Shown here: piece by piece, positions 1 through 10,560 of the stretch
How positions within the stretch are numbered: position 1 is the stretch's first letter
Layout of the letters: every line of letters begins with the position of its first letter
DNA from: Xanthostigma xanthostigma
Taxonomy: Eukaryota > Arthropoda > Insecta > Raphidioptera > Raphidiidae
Assembly (NCBI GenBank): GCA_963575645.1
Contig: OY754464.1
Coordinates: forward strand, 44,568,192 to 44,632,191
DNA length: 64,000 bases
Direction: 5' to 3'
Program-made: the position numbers and the translations under genes
Notes under the pieces: model-generated
The model's database searches: none
What the model saw: only the letters and a program-made list of their open reading frames with translations
What the model was told of the DNA's origin: nothing

Positions 1-724
1 GCTTTTTAACATATCATACTTACGAAGAATTCCAGCTAATTGAGCGACGCGACGGGAGCATTTCAACTTCAAAAACATTGACATTTGATATGGTATACTA
101 AAGAGAATAAAATTTCGGATATCGCGTGAGGTGACGCGGCTAATGACTAGTATTCAATATAATATTTGCTATTCGTTATCATAAGTTCCACGCCATGTAA
201 AAATTAATTAAAGCATGCTTAACTAGTTTATATCGGACAGATCTACAAAACAAATATACGGCTGATTTTTTTTTTATTTTCAAAATATTTCCAAAATTAT
301 TGTTTAGAATAAAAATGTCGACAAAACTGTCTTGAAAAAATTAATAGAATAATAAACCGTTATTTAAAGTATATCATTATTGTATAAAAAATAACGTTAT
401 AGTAGTATAAAATAATAGTGCACTTCATATTTACGTATTAAATATCTTCCCAAAATTTGGATACAATCCGTTCATCCGTTTGACATGTATCGTGCTCACA
501 GACTAACAGACGCACAGAGCTTTTCCAAAAATATGTTTTTTGGGTTCTGGGGACCTCACAACGAAAAAATATTGCAAAATTTTTAAAAGTCAAGTTTGAC
601 CGTAACTAGTACATGTGAGTTGGAATGGTAAAAAAAGTTTACAAAAAAATATTTACAAAACTTTCTTGAAAAAATGAATAAATTAATAAACTTTATGTAA
701 AGAACATCTTTATAAAAGTATATA
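1..724. repeat. Gene-free AT-rich stretch with a degenerate dispersed repeat
   Basis: No coding signal is visible. From about 290 the text (AATAATAAACCGTTAT, then a stretch ending AACGTTATA) resembles repeated units near 51.6-51.9 kb, and the phrase about a 'CCGTTTGACATGTAT' end recurs in related form near 2.45 kb. I read this as one diverged dispersed repeat family into which the element starting at 725 has inserted. The family type is unknown. Confidence 0.4.
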
Positions 725-1271
725 CAGGGTGTTTGGCACATGAACCGACACAATTTTTTGGGGGGTTCTCGTGGTCATTGTGATCATCTTAACCCCAATG
801 ACTTTTGCCCTAAGTGTCATGGTTATCGAGATACGATTTTTTTTAGTTATTTTCGAAAATTGGCCTAAAAATTGCCTTCAAAAAATCGTAACCTGTTTGT
901 TTTTGGTGCTAGAGACACGAAAATACATTTTTTGAGTTCTCGAATGACTCCTTGTTCTAAATGAATCATAATTTTATGCAAATAGTATCAGGAAAAAGAC
1001 CCTATGGACTTTTAAAGTGCCTGTATTAACAAAAACCAGTAGAAAAAAATAATTTAAAAATCATTTAAAAAAAAATTAACGGGTATTTAGAAATTAGTTT
1101 TGTTTAGAAAAATACTCCACTTTATCCTCTTTTCAACGATATGCCACATGTTATATTTATCATTCAGAATGTAGCCAAATTAAACATTACCAGTTTGCAA
1201 GAGTCAACTCGTGCGCCAAAAAATATCAAGTCAGGTAGTCAGCCGTTATGGATCTAGGATGTAAATAACAA
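725..1271 (+). repeat. Left 547-bp terminal inverted repeat of the mariner-type element
   Basis: Matches the reverse complement of 1789-2335 over its full length, ending inward at the shared ATGTAAATAAC block. Equal arm length means there is little or no net insertion or deletion between the arms. Confidence 0.85.
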
Positions 1272-1275
1272 AAAT

Positions 1276-1734
1276 CTTATTGGGCCGTTTTATTTACCCC
1301 AACGCTTAAACGGAGATGCATATTTGGAATTTTTAGAGAATAATCTCCCAGAGTTATTGGCAGAAGTGCCTGTGCACGAAGAAGACGTGCCGATAGTGTT
1401 TCAGAATGACGGTTGTCCGGCACATTACCAACGATCAGTACGCGAGTTTTTAAATTATTCTTTCATCAATTCGTGGATTGGAAGAATGGGCCCAATCCCG
1501 TGGCCCGCGCGATCTCCAGACCTGACACCTGTAGATTTTTATGTCTGGGGACGTGCTAAAGATATAGTATACGCAACGAAGGTACCCAGCAGAGAAAATT
1601 TAATAGAAAGAATAGATGCTGCATTTGAAATAATGAAAAGGGAAATGCTTTTGAGAACAACAACTGTTGAAATTAGAAATAGGTGTCGTGCTTATATCCG
1701 ATGTGGAGGGGCACAATTTGATCAAATTTTGTAA
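1276..1734 (+). pseudogene. C-terminal part of a DD41D mariner-type transposase
   Basis: Open reading to a stop at 1732-1734 encodes the C-terminal half of a DDE transposase. It starts with a recognisable 'GPFYLPQRLNGDAYLEFLEN' block (from about 1282), then VFQNDGCPAHY with the second catalytic Asp, and WPARSPDLTPVDFYVWG with the third. I count 41 residues between the two aspartates (D in QND, D in TPVD), the spacing of the DD41D group. The first catalytic Asp and the N-terminal helix-turn-helix DNA-binding part are absent. The ATG-less left edge runs to the inner edge of the inverted repeat, so there is no native start. Not functional on its own. Confidence 0.85.
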
Positions 1735-1788
1735 TCATTGTCTACCTGTTTAACAGTCAATATCGTTTAATGAAAAGTGAAACAAGAC

Positions 1789-2335
1789 TTGTTATTTACA
1801 TCCTAGATCCATAACGGCTGACTACCTGACTTGATATTTTTTGGCGCACGAGTTGACTCTTGCAAACTGGTAATGTTTAATTTGGCTACATTCTGAATGA
1901 TAAATATGACATGTAGCATATCGTTGAAAAGAGGATAAAGTGGAGTATTTTTCTAAACAAAACTAATTTCTAAATACCCGTTAATTTTTTTTAAAATGAT
2001 TTTTAAATTATTTTTTTCTACTGCTTTTTATTAATACAGGCACTTTAAAAGTCCATAGGATCTTTTTCCTGATACTATTTGCATAAAATTATGATTCATT
2101 TAGAACAAGGAGTCATTCGAGAACTCAATAAATGTATTTTCGTGTCTCTAGTACCAAAAACAAACAGGTTACGATTTTTTGAAGGCAATTTTTAGGCCGA
2201 TTTTCAAAAATACCTAAAAAAAATCGTATCTCGATAACTATGACACTTAGGGCAAAAGTCATTGGGGTTAAAATGATCACAATGACCACGAGAACCCCCC
2301 AAAAAATTGTGTCGGTTCATGTGCCAAACACCCTG
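1789..2335 (+). repeat. Right 547-bp terminal inverted repeat of the mariner-type element
   Basis: Reverse complement of 725-1271. It follows the transposase stop codon by about 55 bp, so this arm is probably the original 3' end of the transposon and the left arm the duplicated one. Confidence 0.85.
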
Positions 2336-2337
2336 TA

Positions 2338-3260
2338 TATATAAAACATTATAGAACCTATCTTTTCTGCGCATGCGTAGTTTTTCCTCAAAAACAATAG
2401 GACTCTTCCTATTCACATGTTAAACTTCCTATTAAATTTGGTTTCGATCCGTTTGGCCGTTTGACCTGTATGTCGACTTTTAGCACTAAATTTTTCCATA
2501 TCTAAGATAATTAAATGCTAAAAGTAATTTTAACACCGTAACAAATCGTATCAGAATTCAAACATTAGCGTTGAAAATTCCATCAAAACACGATGACAAG
2601 AATAATGACAGCTGAGAATAACAAATACGATGACTTGGATAGTCGACACATTGCATAAAGTGTCAAATTACGCTGCCAACAATTTGAACGCACTCCATAT
2701 GGTTCTCTGTTGGGTGTTGTGATTTTTAATCCTTTTCGATTTTAATTTAAGAATAAACACATGGTGTATGAATTCATACAATGAGACCAAAGCCAGGTGA
2801 CGTGCTGAACTGTCGCATATCCACATACTCATTAGTCCACATCAGCGTTTACTAAACTTCTTCGTCTGCGAACCCCTTAGGATTTAGAGATTAACAAAAA
2901 TTGTTGCGGACCCCATAGCCATTCGTAAAAAATTATTATTTTTTTGAAGTAAAATGTCTTTACGCACACTAAAGTGAACTAGATTCATCTATGAAAAACT
3001 TCTTATGTCTCGGATCGAAAAATGGTTCCTACAAAAACTGTAGAGTCGAGCTCCCCCGACATTTTGGTATAGTTTGTGACCGACTGTCGGAGGGGGCGGC
3101 GGGGGATATGCCGCTTTAAAGTTCCGGAAAACCCGTTTTTGCCCCATAACTCGGTCATTATTATCGGAAGGGAAAAACTTCCAATAAAAGTTGTAGACAA
3201 AAAGAATCCGCGTAAGCTCGTTCCAGACCGGGTCGGATCAGATAACCCGTTCGCGATATA
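2338..3260. other. Stretch without a recognisable gene
   Basis: 2338-2480 resembles the GCGCATGCG-containing repeats found near 51.6-52.3 kb, so the mariner-type element inserted into a copy of that family. The stretch 3020-3260 is richer in GC and looks like a separate repeat (words such as 'TTGTAGACAAAAAGAATCCG'), with no family I can name. No open frame here has protein character. Confidence 0.4.
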
Positions 3261-3269
3261 TCGTAAATA

Positions 3270-3688
3270 AAATTAAAATAAATTTAAATGTAAGCCTTAG
3301 AATAAAGTAATGTAGAAAATAAAAAAAAATTTAAACATTTTTGCCCAACGTGGAGCTCGAACCCACGACCCTGATATTAACAGACGCATGTGCTACCGAC
3401 TGAGCCAGCCGAGCTTGTAAACGTGCAACGCTAATATTGGTATATTTAGTTAGGGCATTTCACCTGAATAGAAGCTTATTTTTGAGATACATTTTGCAAC
3501 ATTTTTCATTGATGCTCCGCTCCTATTGGTTGTAGCGTGATGTTATATAGCCTATGCCCTATAGCATAAATGGGATATCTAACAAAAATTTTTTTTTTCA
3601 ATTTATACCAGTAGATTAGCGCGTTCAACCAACCAACCAAACAAACAAATAAACGAACAAACTCTTCAGCTTTATATATTAGTATAGA
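3270..3688 (-). mobile_element. Helitron-like repeat, minus strand, carrying a tRNA-Lys-like module
   Basis: Read on the minus strand it begins at 3688 with TCTATACTAATATATAAAGC and the GTTTGTTTG run, the same 5' end as the complete Helitron copy at 13503-14259. The two share the 'GATGCTCCGCTCCTATTGG' block (opposite strand here), the tRNA-like body and the following segment to about 3270, after which they diverge. The 3' Helitron terminus (hairpin plus CTAG) is not visible on this copy, so its true end is uncertain. Confidence 0.6.
3343..3415 (-). tRNA. tRNA-Lys-derived module (pseudo-tRNA) in a repeat
   Basis: The minus strand is a 73-nt body ending GGGTTCGAGCTCCACGTTGG, close to eukaryotic tRNA-Lys(CTT): D-arm GGCTCAGTCGGTAG, B box GGTTCGAGC and matching 3' acceptor strand. 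The 5' acceptor strand has changed (AGCTCGG), so the acceptor stem no longer pairs. The anticodon loop reads CTGTTAA. It is embedded in a repeat also present at 13.8 kb, so I call it a tRNA-derived repeat part, not a working tRNA gene. Confidence 0.75.
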
Positions 3689-4253
3689 TTTCCATTGAAG
3701 TTTAGTTCATTTGGATAACACGTCAGTGAAAGTTAAAAAAATTGAATTTTTATAATTTTAATCAATTATAGCCATGAACATTTTTTTACGGCAACCCTAT
3801 CAATATATGTTCAGAAACATATATTATTTGATCAAATATAAGTTTCATCCGGATAACAGATCAGTGAAGGTCTTGCTTACTTCGGATCCTCTACTAATAG
3901 TACTAATGGACCGGCATTAGACATGGAAACTGAAAAACTTGAAAGCTCGTATGAATGAGTTTAAATTTCTAAGATCTAATACTTAAATGTTTATGGATTA
4001 GAATTATTGTTTCTTTTAAAGCAAAGTTTATTAAAAAAAACAGAAAAATGTAAAAAATTGCTCAATCAACAATAATTAATAATGCAATTACAAGTTTAAG
4101 ATAAAAAATTACAAATCAAAAATGTAGCACATAAATTGGCGGCCAAGATGCTAAATTAGGGAGAATTTAATTAAAAAAAAAGAAATTTTCTATATAATAG
4201 AAATAAGATTATTTTTAAAACACATAATAATTAATATTAACGTCAACAAAATA
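3689..4253. other. Stretch without a recognisable gene
   Basis: AT-rich sequence with short repeated phrases about 'CATTTGGATAACACGTCAGTG' (3708 and, varied, 3848), suggesting a degraded internal duplication. Nothing codes for a recognisable protein. Confidence 0.35.
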
Positions 4254-4600
4254 CACTATTTATTTTCAATGTCTTCATTTTCAACTTGATCTATTTGAGG
4301 ATTGAGACAACTTTCACCATTGCATTCCGAACAAGCTGCAGTACAAGGCAATTCACGCTTTCTGCATCCACAAGCAGCTCGCGTCATTCTGCCTTACATG
4401 CACAGAAAAACAGTTGAGTAGACTTTCAGGAGCTGTTGGCTAATTTACTGTTATTGGTCTCAACATCGGTCGATCACATTATTTTCCATCCCCAGTCTAT
4501 AGTTGATATATCATTCTCCAACTATAACAGCACTTGAAAGTATACTCTTTACAAATGCTCAAAGACTGCATCAAATATGGAAACTAATACTGTCAATTGT
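4254..4600 (-). pseudogene. C-terminal tail of an XPG-nuclease (Academ-like) transposon protein
   Basis: On the minus strand, fragments in more than one frame match the tail of the protein family at 31.5-39.9 kb and 55.0-57.1 kb: a block FDAVFEHL, then RVYFQVL, LENDISTIDWGWK, MLRPITVN, PTAPESLLN, and finally a Cys-rich CGCRKRELPCTAACSECNG close to the stop. The last part is a tesmin/TSO1-like CXC motif. The piece is too short and broken to be functional. It shows that the family is present in at least three copies in this window. It is below the size that simple ORF finding would report. Confidence 0.7.
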
Positions 4601-4808
4601 AATTTTATGTGTTTAGGCGGGCCGAATTCATGACGTTTTCAAAAAAACTCAGCAACGTCTTGAGGGTCTTTCCATTTTTCAAACATTTCAGCAAACCTAC
4701 TATTCTAACCCTATTGTAAAAAAGTTATATAATGTCATATCCTGTGAATGTATATAAAACCAAATATGCTTCTTACACATAGGCAATGTATGCATCGGGT
4801 GTATTTTT

Positions 4809-5583
4809 AACTTCCCGCTATAAAAAAAAATGTTTTTCAAAAATCGGGAAGTTATTGGTTTCACCCCGATTTTCGAAAATCGAGTTTTCGCCAGATCTCG
4901 ACGTTTTGAGGTCCTAGGAAGCTATTGAAACTATTTTGGCGATGATGTCCGTAGGGCTGTATGTATGTGTGGGTGTGTGTATGTATGTATGTAAACCTTT
5001 TATATCTTTTGAACGGAGTGTCCGACTGAAACGCGGTCTGGCGTGATCTTGGTGAACTTAGACTTCCTGAAAATTTGAAATGATTCGGCCCAAAAAATTT
5101 TGAGAAATCTTAAAAAAACAAGTTTCAAAAATTTTTAAAAATTTGTTTTTGTAAAATATTTTCTAAACTACTAAACCGATTAATTCCAAAATCTAATTAG
5201 CTCTTCTCCTTAACAAACTGCGTCGATTTCCGCAAACCGCATCAAAATCGGTTCATTTGTTCACGAGATATCGTGAACGAAAAATTTGTAAAAAAGTGTT
5301 TTTTTTTTTAATTACTCGTAAAATTCCTACGAGATCGATTTTTCTGTAATAAATTACTTTTTTAGGTTAAAAAATTGCGTCGACTGCCGCAAATCGCATC
5401 AAAATCGGTTTATTTGTTCATGAGATACCGTGAACGAAAATTTCGTAACAAAGTGTTTTTTTTTGATCTCGAAGAGCTAAAAAATAAACTTCTTACTATA
5501 TTTTATATATTTTTTATTTTATATATTTGTTTATGTATTTTATATATTTTTGAGCGTTTTGAACTCGAAAATAGCGGGAAGTT
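4809..5583. mobile_element. Unclassified 775-bp element with 13-bp inverted repeats
   Basis: The ends AACTTCCCGCTAT (4809-4821) and its exact inverse (5571-5583) bound a gene-free block. Inside, a unit of about 155 bp is repeated: 'CGCATCAAAATCGGTT...GAGATATCGTGAACGAAAA' near 5240 and again near 5395. A GTATGT microsatellite lies at about 4965-4995. No transposase is encoded, so it would be non-autonomous. A target-site duplication is not clear and the superfamily is unknown. Confidence 0.55.
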
Positions 5584-5727
5584 ACAGGAATGACCTGCAG
5601 GGTCAAACTTCTTTTCAAATTTTTTTTTTAGAGTGATAGAACTTTCGATCGGGTTAACTGTAATAATTTGACAGAAGGTAGGATGTTATTTTGACATTTC
5701 TGTTCAGTACCTAAGCATTGACAAATT

Positions 5728-6450
5728 ACCATGGAAAGACTCACGCCGCAACAACGTTTATAAATTGTTGAAATTTATTTTCAAAATCAGGGTTCTATTC
5801 GCCAAACTGACAGAGCAGTTAGTGAAATTTATGGTTTTCAGACAACCTTTTCTTTACTCGATGCAAAAACAACAAGACAAATATCTATACGTACAGAAGG
5901 AAATATCGGCGCTGTAAGTACTAGTGTTGATGAAGATCCAAATTTGTCTATCGTCGACGTTCACAACAAGTTGGACTCTGTGCATCCACCACATGGAAAA
6001 TTTTGCGTAAAGGTCCTGGTCCACACCCATACAAGATACAACTGCTTCAAGAACTAAAGCCAATTGACCATAATAAGCGTCGTTTTTTTGCTGATCGGGG
6101 CCTAGAACAACTTGAAATTGATCCACTTTTTTCTCGAAAAATTGTGTTTAGTGATGAAGCTCATTTCTGGTTGAATGGCTACGTAAACAAGTAAAATTGC
6201 CGTATATGGATTATTTTCTTTGGAGTTATGTATAGTCATTGGTTTATGCTGATAAACCAGAAACAATAGACGCTTTAGAAGTCAACATAGCTCGTGTTAT
6301 TGATGAAATAAGGCCTAAATTACTCGAAAAAGTGGTCCAAAATTGGTTTGATCGAATGCGGTTCCCCAAAGCTAGTCATGGTGGACAATGTCATTTTTCG
6401 ATCATTAATAATACCTATAGTAGGATATACGTACTATATTAGCATATTAT
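5728..6450 (+). pseudogene. Mariner-like transposase remnant (DUF4817-type N terminus)
   Basis: Begins MERLTPQQR, the typical start of insect mariner-type transposases with a DUF4817 helix-turn-helix, but a stop follows within ten codons. Recognisable blocks continue in several frames: DEDPNLSI, then HPYKIQLLQELKPIDHNKRR, FSRKIVFSDEAHFWLNGY with the first catalytic Asp (about 6150), and after an internal deletion the C-terminal block ADKPETIDALE ... QNWFDRMRF (6245-6365). The region with the second and third catalytic aspartates is missing. Clearly dead. Confidence 0.85.
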
Positions 6451-7214
6451 CTCGGTAAAAAAAATGAAAAGCCAAACTGCCTTTAAATTACAAAGCTTTT
6501 TCAGCAGATCATCTGTCTCACGAAGTTTGAAGAATAATAGCATCAAAATCTTTTCAGGATTTATGCGATTTCGCAAATGTTGATAGTATAATAATCTCTA
6601 TTGGCCAACTAGTCAAAGAACTCGAGTATGCGTGAAGTGTCCCCGATAATCTTGTTATAAAGTTGCATCAGATCCGCATATCCGCAACGACTGTTGCGAA
6701 TGCGGATGCAGATGTCAAAAATGATGCGAGTTCTCCGCGATTGCGGATGCGATGCAAACGCCTGCTAGTTACAACATTCCCAATATAGATTATGCACATA
6801 GCATATATTAACATACTACTGTGGGAATAGACACTCTAAAAATTCTCGGAAACATATTCACGTTTGTAGTCGGTTGTAATATTAAGACAAAGATTTATTA
6901 CAATTGGCATTTTATAAATATAAACATTGAAATTTATGTGGTATTCTGTATTCATTAACAAACGTAATAAAACATGTCAAATGTATTAAAAACGAGATTG
7001 AAGATATTAGGTTGATTGGGTGTCTATTAAAATAGATTTATAAGCGCTCAAAGTAACACAAAAGTGACTGGTCCACAGAAGTAATGTCTGTTTTAAAAAC
7101 GTTTATGTAAATTACAAAATATTTGTATCATACTTACGTATGGCACACCTGTCTGTGTTTATATCGAAATGCAACAGTCAAAATAGTTTTAAAACAAGTA
7201 TTCTTATATCGTTA
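6451..7214. other. Stretch without a recognisable gene
   Basis: AT-rich intergenic sequence. A short run at 6670-6745 repeats 'GATGCGGATGCAGATG'-like words. I see no coding or RNA signal. Confidence 0.35.
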
Positions 7215-7218
7215 ATAT

Positions 7219-7790
7219 TGTAACAAAACTGCTGTAGTCCGTGGCGGAAATTATTTACAATATTAACTGTTTAACAAACAGTAAAAACACACAAACGAAA
7301 GCGTATAACGTTAACAGAAATAAAACTAATAGTTCTAGATTATAAAATAAAAGACTAAGTAATAGAGAGTAAAAAGTCACTAAATTATGTACAAAGAAAT
7401 ATTTACAACACACTGGAACACAACACAGAGTTTATCAGCACACTTGTCTATTCACTATAAGTCATTTATTTAAAACCACTCACTAGAGTTATATTTATTT
7501 CCACAGATTAACTGAATTTATGTCGTAATACCAGGTCACTGTGTCAACACAACGAACAGCTCTAATAACTGACTGACAGACTTGTTCACTCTGCTTCCTT
7601 ATATAGTTTTTCGGTCCAATCTTCTAGAATGTTCGAGACGAATCGAGTTCCTTTCCTTTACATGTGTGTGAGCCTCCAAGGTCGAGTGTTCGTTACCTGC
7701 TTTCATTGTTGTTGGTTGACCTTCGAGTATTGTATAGTCTTTTCTAGAAACTCCCATAGGCGCATAACTGGGGGGGGAAATACGCAACAA
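7219..7790. repeat. Solo LTR of an LTR retrotransposon (fossil)
   Basis: A 572-bp block begins TGTAACAAAACTG and ends CGCAACA (TG...CA), flanked by the 4-bp direct repeat ATAT (7215-7218 and 7791-7794). A relative lies at 50159-50725 with its own 4-bp duplication, and truncated relatives start at 48243 and 49797. Four-bp duplications and TG...CA ends fit a Ty3/gypsy-type LTR left after recombination. Orientation is not certain. Confidence 0.7.
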
Positions 7791-7794
7791 TATT

Positions 7795-8492
7795 ATCAAA
7801 TCTCTTGAAAAGTAAGGTGCACTAACTGATGACAAATAAGGACTACATTCTAGTATAATACTTTAACATGCAATTTTAACGTGATTACGTTTTTAAAATC
7901 AACAGTAGGTACTGGAAGAAGTTTTTCTTTAAAAAATAACGGATTGAATAAAAAAAGTCCGAATTAAAGTTATTGAGTTTCGAGGGGGAAATCGTTTGGA
8001 TCAATACTCATCCCCACCACCTGATCCCATAGCAGGGGGAGGGGGTGACCTTTGTTTGATAAAAGAGGAACCCCCATTTTTTTATGGTCGGATATTGTTT
8101 TTTCGTGAAAAAAACATTTTTTGTCTGAATTTTTGTTGAATTCAGCTTGTAGTTTTTTTTACCAAAACGCTCATTAAAAAAATCACTATTAGCGATTTGC
8201 AAAAAAAAACTACAAGCTAAATTAAAAAACATTTCACAAGATGTTCATTTTCACATAAAAAAAATTCGATGATAAAAAAGTCCAGTTTTTAAAAAAACAC
8301 CCACATAAATAAATCGATGATAAAAAAAGTCCACAGTTTAAGAAAAAAACACGCCCAGTAAATAAATAATGTCCGTACCTGACGTGACCTTTGAACTAAG
8401 TAATCAGTGATTTTAATTATTTCGCAATACGACGCAATTTTATGTAACTTCACATTGCATTTAGTGAGAACTACGAAAATTGTGAAGCTAAT
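7795..8492. other. Stretch without a recognisable gene
   Basis: Contains homopolymer-rich sequence and an imperfect inverted repeat around 8115-8220 (GAATTCAGCTTGTAGTTTTT against AAAACTACAAGCTAAATT). 'CGATGATAAAAAAGTCC' occurs twice (about 8267 and 8313). No protein or RNA gene recognised. Confidence 0.4.
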
Positions 8493-8504
8493 AAACTACA
8501 CTAC

Positions 8505-8746
8505 GAGGACAGCGTGGTGTAATGGTCAGCGTGCTGGCCTTTGGATCGCACTGTCGTGGGTTCGAATCCCACCTCTGCTCATGGATATTTTGTGATTGTC
8601 GTTTAGACTCAGCTTTACATACTCAAACATACTGGCCAGATACTAAGAGATAGTGCCACCCCCCCAAGTGATATTCTCTTGTATATGTGCATATGCTCTA
8701 TATATGTGGATATATACAATTGGATATACCTTTAAAAAAAAAAAAA
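8505..8746 (+). mobile_element. tRNA-derived SINE with poly-A tail and 12-bp target duplications
   Basis: A complete-looking 242-bp SINE. The head (about 8509-8580) is tRNA-like with A-box-like GTGGTGTAATGGTC and a perfect B box GGGTTCGAATCCC, the internal promoter for RNA polymerase III. A tRNA-unrelated body follows and a run of about 17 A ends it. It is flanked by AAACTACACTAC at 8493-8504 and again at 8747-8758, the signature of LINE-driven target-primed insertion. The undamaged duplication suggests a young insertion. The parental tRNA is unclear. Confidence 0.9.
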
Positions 8747-8758
8747 AAACTACACTAC

Positions 8759-10320
8759 ACTGAATATATAGGACAAAAATCATTTGCTAAGTAACCAAAG
8801 AAAGATTTTATTGCAATTTTTGAAATTTGTGAAGATTCCTTCCAGGCTACACGTAATTAACGTCCATATGTACATTTGATTGCTTAAAATTCAAGAACTA
8901 CTGCATCAATTTCATTAAAATTGATATTAATCGTTAATATACATATAACGTAAAAATCAATATGCTAAGGTCGTCAGGACGCTCAGAGGACAGCTAACTA
9001 TCTTATATTTTTTTTTTATTTTAAAAACAAAATAAGCGAATCAGCAACTAAGGCCATTATCTCAAAAACAAATACATAATAATATGGTAAGTATAATTTA
9101 AAAACGCGAGTAGTGAACCTAATTACGTGAACCTAATTTAAATATTTTTATATTTTTTAGATCAATTCTGAAGAAAGTCCAAATCCGGATCGAAACGTTA
9201 AATAATTGAATTATAATTAAATAATTTGTTCAAATATTGACTGAAAAATTGGTCGATAATTTTATTTATTAAAGTGTAATCAGACGTTAATCAAAGACTT
9301 AAATATTTTTTGCACAACCCCTTTAAAATAGCTAATTATCATGCGTGTATAACGGTCTTAAAATGATTCATTAAACATTGGTGCGTGAAGTAAAACAAAC
9401 ATAGGCGGTCTAACCAATTTAATGGTAATTTTCGTGAACCACCCAAGATTTCCATTAGAACTATAATATGAAAGACAAACAGCAGGCACGAGTAATAATT
9501 ATTTTCACTATATAAATAGAAATGAAGTTTACTACACAATTGAACTGTCAAAAATGTTTAAAATATATTGAAAACGAAGTGAAAATCAGCTATTTTACAC
9601 ATCTTCAACGTAATGACATTATGACTCGTGTTACTAGATTTTTACATATTGCCACACCTCGTACGTAATATGCGTCATTACGTTCTAGGTAGATAAACTA
9701 CTAGTTTTCTTTGCAGTACATCATCAGAACTACACTAAAAATGTTGATGTCTCTCTCGTACTCTCACGTAGTAAGACATCTTTTTACTGATGAGAGCGCG
9801 TATTAAACAATTAAAAATGAAACTTATAAATAAAAAAAGTGTTAAAAAACGGAAATATTTGCTTATCGCTCATCGTATTTCTTTACCAAACAATGATATT
9901 ATCTGACATTATCTCAGTAATTAAATATAACAAAACAAGTATTGCTCTGCATTTTAAATCGGAATCATTCCTGCGATCAGTTGCAATAAATCACAGGCTT
10001 AACAACCGAATAATAAAAAGGAAGGACCGCGGTTATAATAAAAATATATAGTTAATAAATATATACCTATGGCTGCATGTACATAACACAGGTGTCCCGT
10101 CATGTGTGTCCATATTGAAATTATGTGTTCCTTAAAAATCTTTATATAGTATCTACACACTTATTTTATACTTTGAGAGGCGCCCTGTCAAGGGAACACT
10201 GCAGCCTCTAAGGCATATTGTGCGCTCTCTCAGTTTCTTATATCACTCAATTCAGCATCCTCGTTCCTTGTACTAGCTTGCATAGTCCGTAACACAAGAA
10301 TAGTGTCCGTAACCTGACAC
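8759..10320. other. Stretch without a recognisable gene; one retroelement-like tail
   Basis: At 9160-9250 the words AAGAAAGTCCAAATCCGGAT and CGAAACGTT, then ATTGGTCGATAATTTT, match the inverse of 47745-47860, marking a dispersed repeat on opposite strands. The GAAGAAAGTCC...CGAAACG pattern resembles the ends of some retroelements but I cannot assign it. The rest of this 1.5 kb shows no gene. Confidence 0.4.
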
Positions 10321-10560
10321 AATATACAAATAATATATCAAATTTACTGTTTTTCTCAAAAACGGCCCAGCCGATCGGTCTGAAATTTTTACACAACCTT
10401 CTCAGATGTATTCTTCAGGTATTAATCGAAGGAATAAGATTTCCGATAATCATTTCTATTTTATTAAAAAACTTAACAAAAAAATTTGGTACGAAAATCG
10501 GATTTTTTTCTTTTCGGAGCTTTCATTTTGTCAAAAATCAAAATTTCGTCTATTCCTTCA

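Larger units (their letters stand above)
725..2335 (+). mobile_element. Mariner-type (DD41D, rosa/VS-like) element with 547-bp inverted repeats
   Basis: The element begins CAGGGTGTTTGGCACATGAA and ends with its inverse, and is flanked by TA on both sides (723-724 and 2336-2337), the target used by the IS630-Tc1-mariner superfamily. The inverted repeats run 725-1271 and 1789-2335, 547 bp each, with only scattered mismatches. Only 517 bp lie between them, holding the C-terminal part of a transposase. Typical mariners have short terminal repeats, so the left arm probably arose by inverted duplication of the right end, removing the N-terminal half of the gene. It cannot encode its own complete transposase. 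Confidence 0.85.

Noticed and set aside
2204-2416. Minus-strand frame MNRKSPIVFEEK...
   Set aside because: It lies within the inverted repeat of the mariner-type element; the mirrored arm at the left end would read the same, so it is a shadow of non-coding repeat DNA.
9339-9551. 70-codon minus-strand frame as a membrane peptide
   Set aside because: Hydrophobic residues come from AT-rich codons; no start context, neighbour or family support.
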